From contig NZ_CP126260.1 of NCBI RefSeq assembly GCF_003234365.2, positions 1 through 64,000 on the forward strand: 64,000 bases of DNA. Direction: 5' to 3'. Source of the stretch: Curtobacterium sp. MCJR17_020. GTDB lineage: Bacteria; Actinomycetota; Actinomycetes; Actinomycetales; Microbacteriaceae. This document shows, one piece after another, positions 20,510 to 29,645 of this stretch. Below the pieces are notes generated by a model. That model saw only the letters and a program-made list of their open reading frames with translations, made no database searches and was not told the DNA's origin. A program made the position numbers and the translations under genes. Numbering within the stretch: the stretch's first letter is position 1; every line of letters starts with the position of its first letter.

Positions 20510-21948
20510 CGACGACGCTCCTTCCTGGTCGCGCGCGCGGACCGCCCGCTCGCGGCGGGGATCGCGCCCTGCTGGACGCGTTGTTCGGCTGGGATGGAAT
20601 CGGTGAGTCGCAGCAGCATCGCGGCGATGATCCAGTTGGCGATGAGCGAGGAACCACCCGCGGCCATGAACGGCGTGGTCAGGCCGGTCACCGGGATCAC
20701 GCGGGTGATGCCACCGACGACGACGAACACCTGCAGGGCGATCACGAAGCCGAAGCCGACGCCGAGCAGCTTGCCGAAGTCGTCCTGCGCCATGAACCCG
20801 ACGCGGATGCCGCGCGAGGCCAGCACGATGAAGAGCGCGAGGATCGCGAAGACACCGATCAGGCCGAGCTCCTCGCCGAGCGAGGCGATGATGTAGTCCG
20901 CGTTGGCGACGGGCGTGATGTACGGGCGCCCCTGGCCGAGGCCGGTACCGGTGATGCCGCCGTTCGCGAAGCCGAACAGTCCCTGCACCAGCTGGTAGCT
21001 CGCCTGGGTGTCGCGGCTGAAGACCTCTTGGTTGAACGGGTCGAGCCACTGCTCGAAGCGGCCGTGCACGTACTCGAGGGCGCTCTGCGCGACGAGGGCA
21101 CCACCGACGAACAGCGCCAGACCGATGACGACCCAGCTGATCCGCGCGGTCGCGACGTAGATCATCACGAGGAACAGGCCGAAGTACAGCAGCGCCGTGC
21201 CGAGGTCGCGCTGGAAGACGAGGACCGCCATCGCGGCTCCCCACATCACCAGGATCGGGCCGAGGTCGCGGGCACGCGGGAACGTCATGCCGAGGAACTT
21301 CTTGCCGACGATCGACAGCGAGTCGCGCGCGGTGACGAGGTACCCGGCGAAGAACAGCGCCATGGTGATCTTCGCGAGCTCGCCCGGCTGGAACGAGAAC
21401 GGTCCGATCTTGATCCAGACCCGTGCACCACCGATGTTCTGACCGATGCCGGGCAGGATCGGCAGCAGCAGCAGCGCGATCGTCAGGAACATGAAGATGT
21501 AGCGGTAGCGCTGCAGGAACCGGTGGTTCCGGACCAGCAGCAGCGTGATGATCGCCAGGACCATCGCGAGCATCGTCCAGACGATCTGCTTCACACCGAT
21601 GGCGTCCCAGCCGGTCAGGCCGTTGTGGACGTCGATGCGGTAGATCTCCGCGATGCCGATGCCGTTCAGGACGAGTGCGATCGGCAGGATGAACGGGTCG
21701 GCGTTCTTGGCGACGACCCGCAGCACGACGTGCATCACGAGCCCGAGCCCGAGGATGCCCCCGCCGACCCACAGCACCGAGGTGTCGAACAGTCGCCCCT
21801 TGGTGCCGAGTTGCACGAGCACCATCGCGCCGGCGCAGATGCCGCAGGCGATGACGAGCAGCACGAGCTCGAGGTTCCGAGCACGTGCGGGTTCGCGGAG
21901 CTTGATCGTGATCGCCTGCGTGAACGACTGGGCGGTGGCGCTGCTCAT
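20506..21948 (-). CDS. rodA: FtsW/RodA/SpoVE-family peptidoglycan glycosyltransferase
   Basis: A 480-aa polytopic membrane protein with about ten or more hydrophobic segments and the SEDS signatures GIGQNIGGARVWIKIGPF, SFQPGELAKI and ASLGEELGLIG. SEDS proteins polymerise lipid II into glycan strands. The position between pstP and pbpA, with 4-base overlaps on both sides, identifies it as the RodA partner of PbpA. The C-terminus is basic and rich in Arg. Confidence 0.95.
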   Translation of the reverse strand: MSSATAQSFTQAITIKLREPARARNLELVLLVIACGICAGAMVLVQLGTKGRLFDTSVLWVGGGILGLGLVMHVVLRVVAKNADPFILPIALVLNGIGIAEIYRIDVHNGLTGWDAIGVKQIVWTMLAMVLAIITLLLVRNHRFLQRYRYIFMFLTIALLLLPILPGIGQNIGGARVWIKIGPFSFQPGELAKITMALFFAGYLVTARDSLSIVGKKFLGMTFPRARDLGPILVMWGAAMAVLVFQRDLGTALLYFGLFLVMIYVATARISWVVIGLALFVGGALVAQSALEYVHGRFEQWLDPFNQEVFSRDTQASYQLVQGLFGFANGGITGTGLGQGRPYITPVANADYIIASLGEELGLIGVFAILALFIVLASRGIRVGFMAQDDFGKLLGVGFGFVIALQVFVVVGGITRVIPVTGLTTPFMAAGGSSLIANWIIAAMLLRLTDSIPAEQRVQQGAIPAASGRSARATRKERRR

Positions 21949-23303
21949 CGCGAGCCCCGGGTCGGGGACGGGGAGGGCGTCGACGACCGGGTCGGTGACG
22001 GCGAGGGTGACGAGGTGGATCCGCCGTCACCGCCGGTGCCGGCCTGGTCCTGCCCGGTCTCGGCGGCCTTGCGCAGTCGGTCGACGATGTCCCGTGCGTC
22101 GTCGAGCGACTGCGCGTTGATCGTCGAGCGGACGTTCTCGCGGGTGTAGTCCGGCAGCATCGACACGGTGATGTCGGTGTCCTCGTAGACGTCCGACAGC
22201 GCCAGTGGTCCGATCGACTGCTGGACGCCCTTGTAGATCGCGACCGTGCCGCGGTCGGTGCCGACGTAGTAGTGGTCCTGGGTGATCCGCCAGCCGAGGA
22301 ACACGGCCCCGACCAGGGCAGCGACCGCCACCACGAGCGCGACCGTCCACGAGACCCGACGTCGGATGCGGCGTCGGCGGTCCTCGGCGATGAGCTCCGC
22401 GAAGAACTGGTCGGACTCGGGCTCGAAGTGCGAGTCCTCCGGGGCGGTGGTGACCTTGAGCGGGTGCAGCAGGATCGTGGGGAGGCGGATCGGCTTGCGA
22501 CCGGTCGACGCCTCGAAGGTCAGGGGAGCGGCCGCGGACCCGACGGTGGTGGCCGCGTCGTCGTCGTCGTCGACCTCGTCTGCGGTGACGTCCATGACGA
22601 CGACGGTGACGTTGTCGGGGGCGCCGTGGTCGAGGGTCTCCTTGACCAGGCGCTGCGTGACCTGGTTGGCGTCCATGTTCGACGCCAGGGCGTGCCGGAT
22701 GCGCTCTTCGGCCAGGTACGACGACAGGCCGTCGGAGCACAGCAGCCAGCGGTCGCCCGGCTGGATGTCCATGATCGCGGTGTCGACCTCTGGCGCGGCG
22801 TCGACGTCGCCGAGCACCCGCATGAGCACCGAGCGACGAGGGTGGACCGCGGCTTCCTCCGGGGTGATCCGGCCGCTGTCGACCAGGCGCTGCACGAAGG
22901 TGTGGTCCGACGTGATCTGCTGCAGCTCACCGTCACGGTGGCGGTAGATGCGCGAGTCACCGATGTGCGCGATCGCGATCTGCTCGCCGACCCGGATCAT
23001 CGCGGACACCGTGGTGCCCATGCCGGTCAGTTCCTGGTGCTCGAAGACCGTCTCGGTGATGAGCTGGTTCGCGGCGATCAGGGCCGACTGCAACGCGAAC
23101 TCGGCGTCGTGTGCGGAGGGGAACTCGCGGTCCACCTCCCTGATGCGCCGGATCGCGATCGCCGAGGCGACGTCGCCGCCGGCGTGCCCACCCATGCCGT
23201 CCGCGACCGCGAACAGGTGCGCCCCGGCGTAGCCGGAGTCCTGGTTGTTCGCGCGGATGCGGCCCACGTGGGACACAGCGGCGCTCAACGTGCGAGCGGT
23301 CAT
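21945..23303 (-). CDS. pstP: PP2C-type protein Ser/Thr phosphatase (PstP)
   Basis: Removes phosphates placed by PknA and PknB. It is 452 aa. The PP2C domain spans about 1-240, with metal-binding motifs RANNQDSGYAG, VADGMGGHAGGD, GDSRIYRHRDGELQQIT, LCSDGLSSYL and DNVTVVVMDV. A juxtamembrane linker, one transmembrane helix (WTVALVVAVAALVGAVFLGW, about 330) and an extracellular domain of about 100 residues end in a Ser/Pro/Thr tail. Its stop overlaps the rodA start, and fhaB ends 6 bp upstream. Confidence 0.95.
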   Translation of the reverse strand: MTARTLSAAVSHVGRIRANNQDSGYAGAHLFAVADGMGGHAGGDVASAIAIRRIREVDREFPSAHDAEFALQSALIAANQLITETVFEHQELTGMGTTVSAMIRVGEQIAIAHIGDSRIYRHRDGELQQITSDHTFVQRLVDSGRITPEEAAVHPRRSVLMRVLGDVDAAPEVDTAIMDIQPGDRWLLCSDGLSSYLAEERIRHALASNMDANQVTQRLVKETLDHGAPDNVTVVVMDVTADEVDDDDDAATTVGSAAAPLTFEASTGRKPIRLPTILLHPLKVTTAPEDSHFEPESDQFFAELIAEDRRRRIRRRVSWTVALVVAVAALVGAVFLGWRITQDHYYVGTDRGTVAIYKGVQQSIGPLALSDVYEDTDITVSMLPDYTRENVRSTINAQSLDDARDIVDRLRKAAETGQDQAGTGGDGGSTSSPSPSPTRSSTPSPSPTRGSR

Positions 23304-23309
23304 GCCGGG

Positions 23310-23861
23310 TTACCGCCGCAGCTCGAACGTCGTCGTCCCGATCGTGATCGGCGTGCGCTCCGCGACGATCAGGGGAGCGCTCACCTTCTGACCGTTGACG
23401 AAGGTGCCGTTCGTGGACTCGAGGTCGGTGAGGAGCCAGCCGTCGGCGCGCAGGTCGAGCCGGGCGTGGTTGGTCGAGGTGTAGTCGTCGCGGATCACGA
23501 CGTTGGACTCGCTGGAGCGGCCGATCGTGATCGGCCCGCCGCCGAGTGGCATCTCCATGCCCTCACGCGCGCCTTCGGTGATCACGAGGCGCACCGCTGC
23601 CGGCGAGGGCGACTGCGTCGCCGCCGTGGGTTGCCCGATGAGGTCGGTGAACGCACCACCCGAGGCCGCTGCCGGCGCCGCCGCTGCGGGGATCGTCGGG
23701 GTCGTCGGGCCGGAGGGAGCCGACTTGGAATCCGTGGGGATCGTGCGCACGCGCTGGCCGAAGAGATCACTGCGCAGGGCGAAGACGATCACGAAGACGA
23801 ACAGCCAGAGCACCGCGAGGAACGCGAAGCGCAGGACGAGCAGGGTCAGGCCTGTGGTCAT
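23310..23861 (-). CDS. fhaB: FHA domain protein FhaB (FipA)
   Basis: A 183-aa protein with an N-terminal transmembrane helix (LTLLVLRFAFLAVLWLFVFV) and a C-terminal FHA domain (ITIGRSSESNVVI, TSTNHARL, DLESTNGTFVNGQ) that binds phosphothreonine. It is a reader of PknA/PknB phosphorylation at the membrane. Start ATG 23861 has GGAGGTG 6-8 bases upstream and overlaps the fhaA stop by 4 bases. Confidence 0.93.
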   Translation of the reverse strand: MTTGLTLLVLRFAFLAVLWLFVFVIVFALRSDLFGQRVRTIPTDSKSAPSGPTTPTIPAAAAPAAASGGAFTDLIGQPTAATQSPSPAAVRLVITEGAREGMEMPLGGGPITIGRSSESNVVIRDDYTSTNHARLDLRADGWLLTDLESTNGTFVNGQKVSAPLIVAERTPITIGTTTFELRR

Positions 23862-24538
23862 CGAGCACCTCCGTCGTTCTCCGGGATCACCCGGAACACC
23901 ATACGGGTACGACCGATCTCGATGGTGGAGTCCGGCTCCACGATCGCCTGTTGGAAGTGCTGTCCGTTCAGCTTCGAGCCGTTCGTCGAGCCCAGATCCG
24001 TGGCCTGGGCGTGCTTGCCGTCCCACAGGACCTCGACGTGCTTCCGGCTCGTCCCGGTGTCCGCGATGGTGATGTCGGCGTCGCTGCCACGGCCGATCAC
24101 GGTGCGTCCGCGCTGCAGGCGGTGGCGCTGCGAGCCGATGTCGAGCACGGCGATCCAGGCGACGTCGCGCTGCACCGTGGTGGAGTCGATCTGCAGGATG
24201 CCCGTCGACAACGTGCCGTCCTGCTGCAGCCGGATGGTGACCGGTCCGGAGAACGAGTAGTTCTGCGCGACGGCGTGCTGGTGGGCCATCTGCGCGAGTT
24301 CGTCGATGAGCGGACGACCGACGTCGTTCATGCGCGTGAAGTCCGGCGGCGCGAGGCGCACGGTGAACTCGTTCGGCACCAGGATGCGCTCTCGCGACAC
24401 CACGGCGGCCTTCGTGTCGAGCTCACGGCGCAGGGCGCTGGAGATCTCGACCGGCTGCACACCGGAGCGGAAGGTCTTCGCGAACGCGCCGTTCACGGCG
24501 CGCTCCAGCCCTCGCTCGAAGTTGTCCAGCAGGCCCAT
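23858..24538 (-). CDS. fhaA: FHA domain protein FhaA (DUF3662 + FHA)
   Basis: A 226-aa protein: an N-terminal DUF3662 domain (opening GLLDNFERGLERAVNGAFAK) of about 125 residues, then a C-terminal FHA domain (TVIGRGSDADITI, TSRKHVEV, DLGSTNGSKLNGQ). Mycobacterial FhaA has a long low-complexity linker between the two; here the linker is short, which accounts for the smaller size. First gene of the fhaA-fhaB-pstP-rodA-pbpA-pknA-pknB operon. The ATG at 24538 follows TGGAGA; the open frame upstream has no support. Confidence 0.92.
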   Translation of the reverse strand: MGLLDNFERGLERAVNGAFAKTFRSGVQPVEISSALRRELDTKAAVVSRERILVPNEFTVRLAPPDFTRMNDVGRPLIDELAQMAHQHAVAQNYSFSGPVTIRLQQDGTLSTGILQIDSTTVQRDVAWIAVLDIGSQRHRLQRGRTVIGRGSDADITIADTGTSRKHVEVLWDGKHAQATDLGSTNGSKLNGQHFQQAIVEPDSTIEIGRTRMVFRVIPENDGGAR

Positions 24539-24623
24539 GTGTCTCCAGAGTCGTCGGTCGTCAACCACTGCATGGTAGTGGTTGGCGCAGGGGGCAGTCT
24601 GTGCGTGGTAGTGTTTTGGGGCT

Positions 24624-24710
24624 GGCGCGAGTGGCGGAATTGGTAGACGCGCACGGTTCAGGTCCGTGTGCTGGAAACGGCGTGGGGGTTCAAGTCCCCC
24701 CTCGCGCACC
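24624..24710 (+). tRNA. tRNA-Leu(CAG)
   Basis: A class II tRNA with a long variable arm. Acceptor GCGCGAG pairs with CTCGCGC; the anticodon arm CACGG-TTCAGGT-CCGTG gives anticodon CAG; the T arm is GGGGGTTCAAGTCCCCC. CCA is encoded at 24708-24710. It is divergent from fhaA. Confidence 0.97.
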
Positions 24711-24723
24711 AGGCGAAACAGCG

Positions 24724-24751
24724 AAAGGCCCCGGAGGAATCCGGGGCCTTT
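24724..24751. terminator. Hairpin terminator after tRNA-Leu
   Basis: AAAGGCCCCGGA (24724-24735) pairs with TCCGGGGCCTTT (24740-24751), a 12-bp perfect stem with a 4-base loop. It starts 14 bases after the tRNA and could also serve the convergent membrane-protein gene at 24797. Confidence 0.8.
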
Positions 24752-24796
24752 CGTGTTCCCCCAGGTCCGCCGGGGCGGCCGTCGCCGCTGGGCGGA

Positions 24797-25276
24797 TCAG
24801 GTCCGATCAGCGTCCGTCGCGTGGTCGGGATCCGGCCAGGAGGCGCGGCTCGACCCCGACACGCCGGGTCCGGAGAACCCGTGGTCGGTTCTTCCCGCAT
24901 CGCTGCGGGCGAAGAACGGGCGCGCGCTGGGCAGGAAGAGGAGGACCGCGGCGACGACCGACAGCGCGATCGTCAGGAGTCCGAGTTCGCCGCTCGTGAG
25001 GCTGAGCACCGCACGGGTCACGGCGACGACGACCAGCACGATGCGAGCAACCCGCGACCCGGCGGCCATGCGGACGACCGCCCACCCGACGAGTCCCCAG
25101 ACCACGATGGCGACGAGCACCGTCAGGACCGTGCCGATGGCGTTGCTGCCCGTTCCCGCCACGAACTGCAGGACGGTCGCCACCAGGCAGACCGCGACCC
25201 AGACGAGCCAGAGCACGAACGACACGGTGACGACCTGCGGTCGGTCCGGGCGACGGGTGAACAGTGTCCTGGTCAT
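24797..25276 (-). CDS. Small multi-spanning membrane protein, unknown function
   Basis: A 159-aa protein starting MTRTLFTRRPDRPQVVTV, with four predicted hydrophobic segments (near VSFVLWLVWVAVCLVATVL, IGTVLTVLVAIVVWGLVGW, RIVLVVVAVTRAVLSL and LLTIALSVVAAVLLFLP) and a polar C-terminal tail. I do not recognise a named family. ATG 25276 is chosen because the hydrophobic core begins just after it; the longer open frame overlaps the divergent Nudix gene. The two genes share a 57-bp upstream region. Confidence 0.7.
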   Translation of the reverse strand: MTRTLFTRRPDRPQVVTVSFVLWLVWVAVCLVATVLQFVAGTGSNAIGTVLTVLVAIVVWGLVGWAVVRMAAGSRVARIVLVVVAVTRAVLSLTSGELGLLTIALSVVAAVLLFLPSARPFFARSDAGRTDHGFSGPGVSGSSRASWPDPDHATDADRT

Positions 25277-25333
25277 GGCTGCACGGTACCGGGCGGGCAG
25301 TCGTGCGAGCAGCCGCCCCGCTAGCGTGACCAG

Positions 25334-26035
25334 GTGACCGATGATCGTGCAGCAGCCCCTCGTCCCGGCGTCGACGTCCCCGATGCCCGTGGGCGGACCG
25401 GACTCGACGCCGTCGGCCGTGACCTCGACCGCAACCCCGACGTCGTCGTGCGGGACGTCGAGGTCGTGTCGGACGGCTGGCACGTGCTCCGTCGCACCAC
25501 GCTCGACGTCCGGCGCCGGGACGGCCGGTGGGACCGGCAGCAGCGGGAGACCTACGACCGCGGGAACGGCGCCACCGTGCTGCCGTACGACGCCGAGCGC
25601 GGTACCGTCCTGCTCACCCGGCAGTTCCGGTGGCCGGCGTACGTGAACGGGCACCCGGACGGCATGCTCATCGAGGCAGCGGCGGGGCTGCTCGACGAGG
25701 ACGACCCCGAGACCGCCGTCCGCCGCGAGGCCGCCGAGGAGCTGGGCATCCGGCTGGGCGACCTGGTGCGCGTCGGCGACGTCTTCATGAGCCCCGGTTC
25801 GGTCACCGAGCGTGTCCACTTCTACGTCGGTGCCTACACACCGGCGGACCGGGTCGAGGCGGGCGGCGGGGTCGAGGACGAGGGCGAGGACATCGAGGTG
25901 CTCGAGCTGGCACTCGACGAGGCGCTCGCGATGGTCGAGGACGGCCGGATCGCCGACGGCAAGACGATCATGCTGCTGCAGTGGGTGGCACTGCGGTCAG
26001 TGGCACCGCGGCGGGTGTCACCCCGACAGGGCTGA
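25334..26035 (+). CDS. Nudix hydrolase (nucleoside-diphosphate-sugar type)
   Basis: A 233-aa protein starting at GTG 25334. The Nudix box is visible as GLLDEDDPETAVRREAAEELG, with EAAAGLL before it and MSPGSVTERVHFYVG after it. This arrangement resembles GDP-mannose / ADP-ribose pyrophosphatases (NudK/NudF group). The N-terminal 40 residues are poorly conserved. It is predicted to hydrolyse a nucleoside diphosphate linked to another moiety; the substrate cannot be read from sequence. Its last codons nearly meet the convergent tetR stop. Confidence 0.85.
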   Translation: MTDDRAAAPRPGVDVPDARGRTGLDAVGRDLDRNPDVVVRDVEVVSDGWHVLRRTTLDVRRRDGRWDRQQRETYDRGNGATVLPYDAERGTVLLTRQFRWPAYVNGHPDGMLIEAAAGLLDEDDPETAVRREAAEELGIRLGDLVRVGDVFMSPGSVTERVHFYVGAYTPADRVEAGGGVEDEGEDIEVLELALDEALAMVEDGRIADGKTIMLLQWVALRSVAPRRVSPRQG

Positions 26036-26635
26036 CTCGTCCAGGCCCACCGCTCGGGCGATCGTCGTGCGGACCAGGCCTTCGCGGGTCGGTCGGTCGA
26101 GGTAGTCGACCAGGGCGTACCCGTTGGTGGCGTCGACGAGCGCGAAGAGCAGGCGTCCCACGCCGTCCGGGTCGTCGGTCCGCAGCACGCCCGCGCGCAC
26201 CCCGTCGACGACGACCGTGGTCGCGAGGAGCTGCCAGTCGTCCATGACGTCCCGCGCTGCGGTCGCGAGCGCCGCGTTCGTGCGGCCGATGCTCCACGCG
26301 TCGGCCCACAGGGTGGCGACGTCGTCGCGCGCGGGATCGGCGATGCAGCCGAGCAGGGTGCGGAGGCCGGAGACGGGGTCGGGCGCAGCGGCGACGATCG
26401 CGCGGACCTCGGCGACCTCGGCTGCCGCGACGGTGCGGAACGTCTCGCCGACCAGGTCCTCCATGCTCGGGCGGTAGTGGGCGACGAGCGACGGCGCGAC
26501 CCCGATCACGGCGGCGACCCCGCGGAGCGTCACCGCCGCGAGGCCCTCGGCGCGCGCCAGGTCGACGGCAGCCGCCGCGATCTGGGATCCGCGTTCGGCC
26601 GGGTTCAGGCGCCGGCGGGCCGGTGTCGTCGGCAT
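26018..26635 (-). CDS. TetR/AcrR-family transcriptional regulator
   Basis: A 205-aa protein. The N-terminal helix-turn-helix (about 12-60: IAAAAVDLARAEGLAAVTLRGVAAVIGVAPSLVAHYR in parts) is typical of TetR; the rest is a helical ligand domain. ATG 26635 lies only 20 bp after the pucR stop, so it is probably the second gene of a pucR-tetR unit upstream of, and divergent from, the gabT operon. Its 3' end overlaps the end of the Nudix gene by 18 bp (convergent). Regulation of the polyamine/GABA genes is inferred from position. Confidence 0.88.
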   Translation of the reverse strand: MPTTPARRRLNPAERGSQIAAAAVDLARAEGLAAVTLRGVAAVIGVAPSLVAHYRPSMEDLVGETFRTVAAAEVAEVRAIVAAAPDPVSGLRTLLGCIADPARDDVATLWADAWSIGRTNAALATAARDVMDDWQLLATTVVVDGVRAGVLRTDDPDGVGRLLFALVDATNGYALVDYLDRPTREGLVRTTIARAVGLDESALSG

Positions 26636-26655
26636 CGTCCCACCGTATCCGCGCG

Positions 26656-28191
26656 TCACGCGCCCTCGACGACGAAGGCCGCCCACAGGTCGGCACGGGT
26701 CGCGAAGACGGTGAGGTCGCGGTCCAGGAGCCGGCCGGCGTGCTCGACCCGGGAGCGTGCGGTGTGGCGGTGGATGCCGAGCACCTGGGCGGCGCGGTCG
26801 TACTCGCAGTTCTGCTCGAGCCAGGCGCGGACGGTGCGGGTGAGCTCGGTGCCCGCCGACCGGTCGTGTTCGAGCAGGGGAGCGAGGAACGCGCGGGCGA
26901 CGGCTCCGGCGTCGACGTCCACGTGGGCCAGGTGTGCGAGGACGCCTTCCCGGGCGAGGTCGCCGAACTCGGTGGTGCCCGGTCGTCCTTCGCGCCGACG
27001 GTCCAGGGCCTGCACGGCCTCGGTGCGCGCGCGGCCGAACGACCGGTACGCGGCACCGTCCGACAGGCCGGCCCGCAGGTCGAAGCGCCCGACCAGTTCC
27101 TCGACGATCGCGGTGTCGTCGGCGCTCACGCACAGGAAGAGGGCGTCGTCGACGGCGAAGAAGAGCTGTCCGGGCCGGTCCTGCACCCACAGTTCGAGCA
27201 GGTCGACGACGGTGTCGAGGTCGTGGTCGTCGACGTCGAGGGCCGCGATCCGGACGGGTTCGGCGGGCAGGGGACCCCAGACCTCGCGCGACGTCGACTG
27301 GACCACCTCCGGATCGCCGACCGAGAGCATGGTGAGCAGGCCGGTGCGCAGGAGCCCGCGTGCCCGGGCCAGCTCACGGTTCTGCTGCAGCGCGAGTCCG
27401 GCGAGGGCGATGACGGACGTCACCACCTCGCGACCGGCGCGGTCGAGTGCGCCGCCGTTGGCGATCGCGAGCACGCCGCTCAGGTGGCCCCCGCTGCCGA
27501 GGGTCTGCAGGGTGAACCCGGTGTGGTGCTCGGTGGTCACCGGCAGGCTCGCCCGCTGTCCCGCGCGCAGCAGGCGCAGTGCCTCGGTCCGGAGCAGCTC
27601 GAGGTCCTGGGCGGGCACGCCGTCCGCCGGGTGCCCGCGGTCGAGCCGTCCCGACACGTCGAAGAGCCCGACCCAGCCGTCGAGCTGCCCGGAGAGCTCG
27701 GCGATCGTGGCCCCGAGCCCGTCCGGCCGCATCGCCGCGAGCGAGATCGCCCGCTGCGCGGCGAGGGCCCAGGCGTTCCGGGCGTTCGCGTCGCGGGCGA
27801 CCGCTTCGGCGTTCGCCTGCGCGACCGCGATGAACGAGGTCTCGTAGGGCACCTCGAACAAGGGGAGTCCGTACTGCGAACAGGCGGCGACGAGGGCGTC
27901 CGGGGTGCCGGCGCGGACGACCTCGGTGCCGAACCCGAGTGCGACGACGCCTCGCTCGACGAGTCGGCGGACGTAGGGGCCGGCGACCTCCTGCGGGACC
28001 TCGGCTTCGGCGCCGAACTGGGTGCCCGTGGTCAGCAGTCCCTGCCCGTCGGCCAGGAACGGCGTCGGGTCCTCGAGGTCGGAGCTGTGCAGCCACGACA
28101 GCGGGGCGTCGAGGGCGCCCGAGGCCGCGTCGGTCAGCGGGCGGAGGCGGAGGTCGGCACGGTGCAACAGGGAACGCAGCGTCGCGGGCAT
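26656..28191 (-). CDS. PucR-family transcriptional regulator
   Basis: A 511-aa regulator. The N-terminal PucR domain (about 1-125) includes WLHSSDLEDPTPFLADGQGLL. A long middle region follows, and the C-terminal PucR helix-turn-helix reads VRAWLEQNCEYDRAAQVLGIHRHTARSRVEHAGRLL (in parts). Such proteins often act as effector-responsive activators of divergent nitrogen-catabolism operons. Here the divergent neighbour is gabT-gabD-amine oxidase, 92 bp away, which makes control of GABA and putrescine breakdown the natural inference. tetR follows directly. Confidence 0.9.
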   Translation of the reverse strand: MPATLRSLLHRADLRLRPLTDAASGALDAPLSWLHSSDLEDPTPFLADGQGLLTTGTQFGAEAEVPQEVAGPYVRRLVERGVVALGFGTEVVRAGTPDALVAACSQYGLPLFEVPYETSFIAVAQANAEAVARDANARNAWALAAQRAISLAAMRPDGLGATIAELSGQLDGWVGLFDVSGRLDRGHPADGVPAQDLELLRTEALRLLRAGQRASLPVTTEHHTGFTLQTLGSGGHLSGVLAIANGGALDRAGREVVTSVIALAGLALQQNRELARARGLLRTGLLTMLSVGDPEVVQSTSREVWGPLPAEPVRIAALDVDDHDLDTVVDLLELWVQDRPGQLFFAVDDALFLCVSADDTAIVEELVGRFDLRAGLSDGAAYRSFGRARTEAVQALDRRREGRPGTTEFGDLAREGVLAHLAHVDVDAGAVARAFLAPLLEHDRSAGTELTRTVRAWLEQNCEYDRAAQVLGIHRHTARSRVEHAGRLLDRDLTVFATRADLWAAFVVEGA

Positions 28192-28283
28192 GGGAGCACC
28201 TTATCCACCGGGGCGAGCGGACCGGTGCTCGATGTACACGGTGGACAGCCGCCGTGGTCGCCGCAGGCTTCTACCATCGCCGC
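28192..28283. promoter_or_regulatory. pucR-gabT divergent promoter region with imperfect palindrome
   Basis: A 92-bp divergent intergenic region. TGTACACGGTGGACA at 28233-28247 is a 15-bp palindrome with one mismatched pair, a candidate operator for PucR or TetR. The half-site GTGTACA recurs in the arms of a long inverted repeat upstream of the PuuP-like permease (35761-35800). Confidence 0.45.
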
Positions 28284-29645
28284 ATGCCCTCCACCGCAGC
28301 ACCCTCGATCAGTGCGCCCACCGGCGGCCCCTCGCTGCCCCAGGAACGACGGCTCGTCACGGCCGTCCCAGGCCCGCGATCACGCGAGCTCATGGCGCGG
28401 AAGGCCGGAGCCGTCGCGGCCGGGGTCGGGGTCGCCGTGCCGATCGCCGTCGTCGCAGCCGGTGGCGGGGTCGTCGTGGACGCGGACGACAACTCGTTCG
28501 TCGACCTGGGGTCCGGGATCGCCGTGACCAGCGTCGGCAACGCGCACCCCGGCGTCGTCGCCGCGGTCACCGAGCAGGTCGCTGCCTTCACCCACACGTG
28601 CTTCACGATCGCCGCCTACGACGGGTACGTCGCGGTCGCCGAGGCACTCAACCGGCTGACCCCCGGTGACCACGACAAGCGCACGGCGCTGTTCAACTCC
28701 GGCGCAGAGGCCGTCGAGAACGCCGTGAAGATCGCGCGCAAGCACACCGGCCGGCAGGCCGTCGTGGTGTTCGACCACGCGTACCACGGCCGCACGAACC
28801 TCACGATGGCGCTCACCGCGAAGAACCAGCCCTACAAGGACGGCTTCGGCCCGTTCGCGCCCGAGGTCTACCGGGTGCCGATGTCCTACCCGTTCCACGA
28901 CGGCCTCTCCGGATCCGAGGCGGCGAAGCGCGCGATCAGCCAGATCGAGAAGCAGGTCGGCGCGGCGAACACCGCGGCGCTGCTCATCGAGCCGATCCAG
29001 GGGGAGGGCGGCTTCGTCGTCCCCGCGCCCGGGTTCCTCGCCGCCCTGTCCGAGTGGACCACGGCGAACGGCGTCGTGCTCATCGCCGACGAGGTGCAGA
29101 CCGGCTTCGCGCGCACCGGGTCGATGTTCGCGAGCGAGCACGAGGGGATCGTGCCGGACGTCGTCACGACCGCGAAGGGCATGGCCGGTGGTCTGCCACT
29201 GTCCGCCGTGACGGGGCGCGCCGAGATCATGGACTCCGCGCACGTCGGCGGGCTCGGCGGCACCTACGGCGGCAACCCGATCGCCTGCGCCGCCGCCCTC
29301 GCCGCGATCGACGCGTTCGAGCACGACGGGCTGATCGACCGAGCCCGCGAGATCGGGGACGTGCTGCTCGGACGACTCCGTGCCGCGCAGACGACCGACC
29401 CGCGGATCGGTGACGTCCGCGGACGCGGCGCGATGGTCGCGATGGAACTCGTGGACCCCGCGACCGGCGAACCGGACGCAGCACTGACCGGGAAGGTGGT
29501 GCGGTCCGCGTTCGAGCACGGCGTCATCGCGCTGACCGCCGGCACGTACGGCAACGTCGTCCGGTTCCTGCCCCCACTGTCGATCGACGACGCCCTGCTC
29601 CACGAGGGACTCGACGTCGTCCTGGAAGGACTCGCAACAGCATGA
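28284..29645 (+). CDS. gabT: 4-aminobutyrate aminotransferase
   Basis: PLP-dependent class III aminotransferase, 453 aa, converting GABA plus 2-oxoglutarate to succinate semialdehyde plus glutamate. Motifs: FNSGAEAVENAVKIARKHTG (cofactor phosphate region, in parts), the IADEVQTGFARTG aspartate that contacts the PLP ring, and the Schiff-base lysine K298 in TTAKGMAGG. The GAB-type GNPIACAAALA segment is present. The stop overlaps the gabD start by 4 bases, so coupling is likely. First gene of the three-gene operon divergent from pucR. Confidence 0.93.
   Translation: MPSTAAPSISAPTGGPSLPQERRLVTAVPGPRSRELMARKAGAVAAGVGVAVPIAVVAAGGGVVVDADDNSFVDLGSGIAVTSVGNAHPGVVAAVTEQVAAFTHTCFTIAAYDGYVAVAEALNRLTPGDHDKRTALFNSGAEAVENAVKIARKHTGRQAVVVFDHAYHGRTNLTMALTAKNQPYKDGFGPFAPEVYRVPMSYPFHDGLSGSEAAKRAISQIEKQVGAANTAALLIEPIQGEGGFVVPAPGFLAALSEWTTANGVVLIADEVQTGFARTGSMFASEHEGIVPDVVTTAKGMAGGLPLSAVTGRAEIMDSAHVGGLGGTYGGNPIACAAALAAIDAFEHDGLIDRAREIGDVLLGRLRAAQTTDPRIGDVRGRGAMVAMELVDPATGEPDAALTGKVVRSAFEHGVIALTAGTYGNVVRFLPPLSIDDALLHEGLDVVLEGLATA

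Noticed and set aside
24538..24709. N-terminal extension of FhaA
   Set aside because: The extended frame crosses tRNA-Leu; the family start and ribosome site are at 24538.
28201..28209. DnaA box TTATCCACC upstream of pucR
   Set aside because: Single imperfect box in the pucR leader; probably chance.
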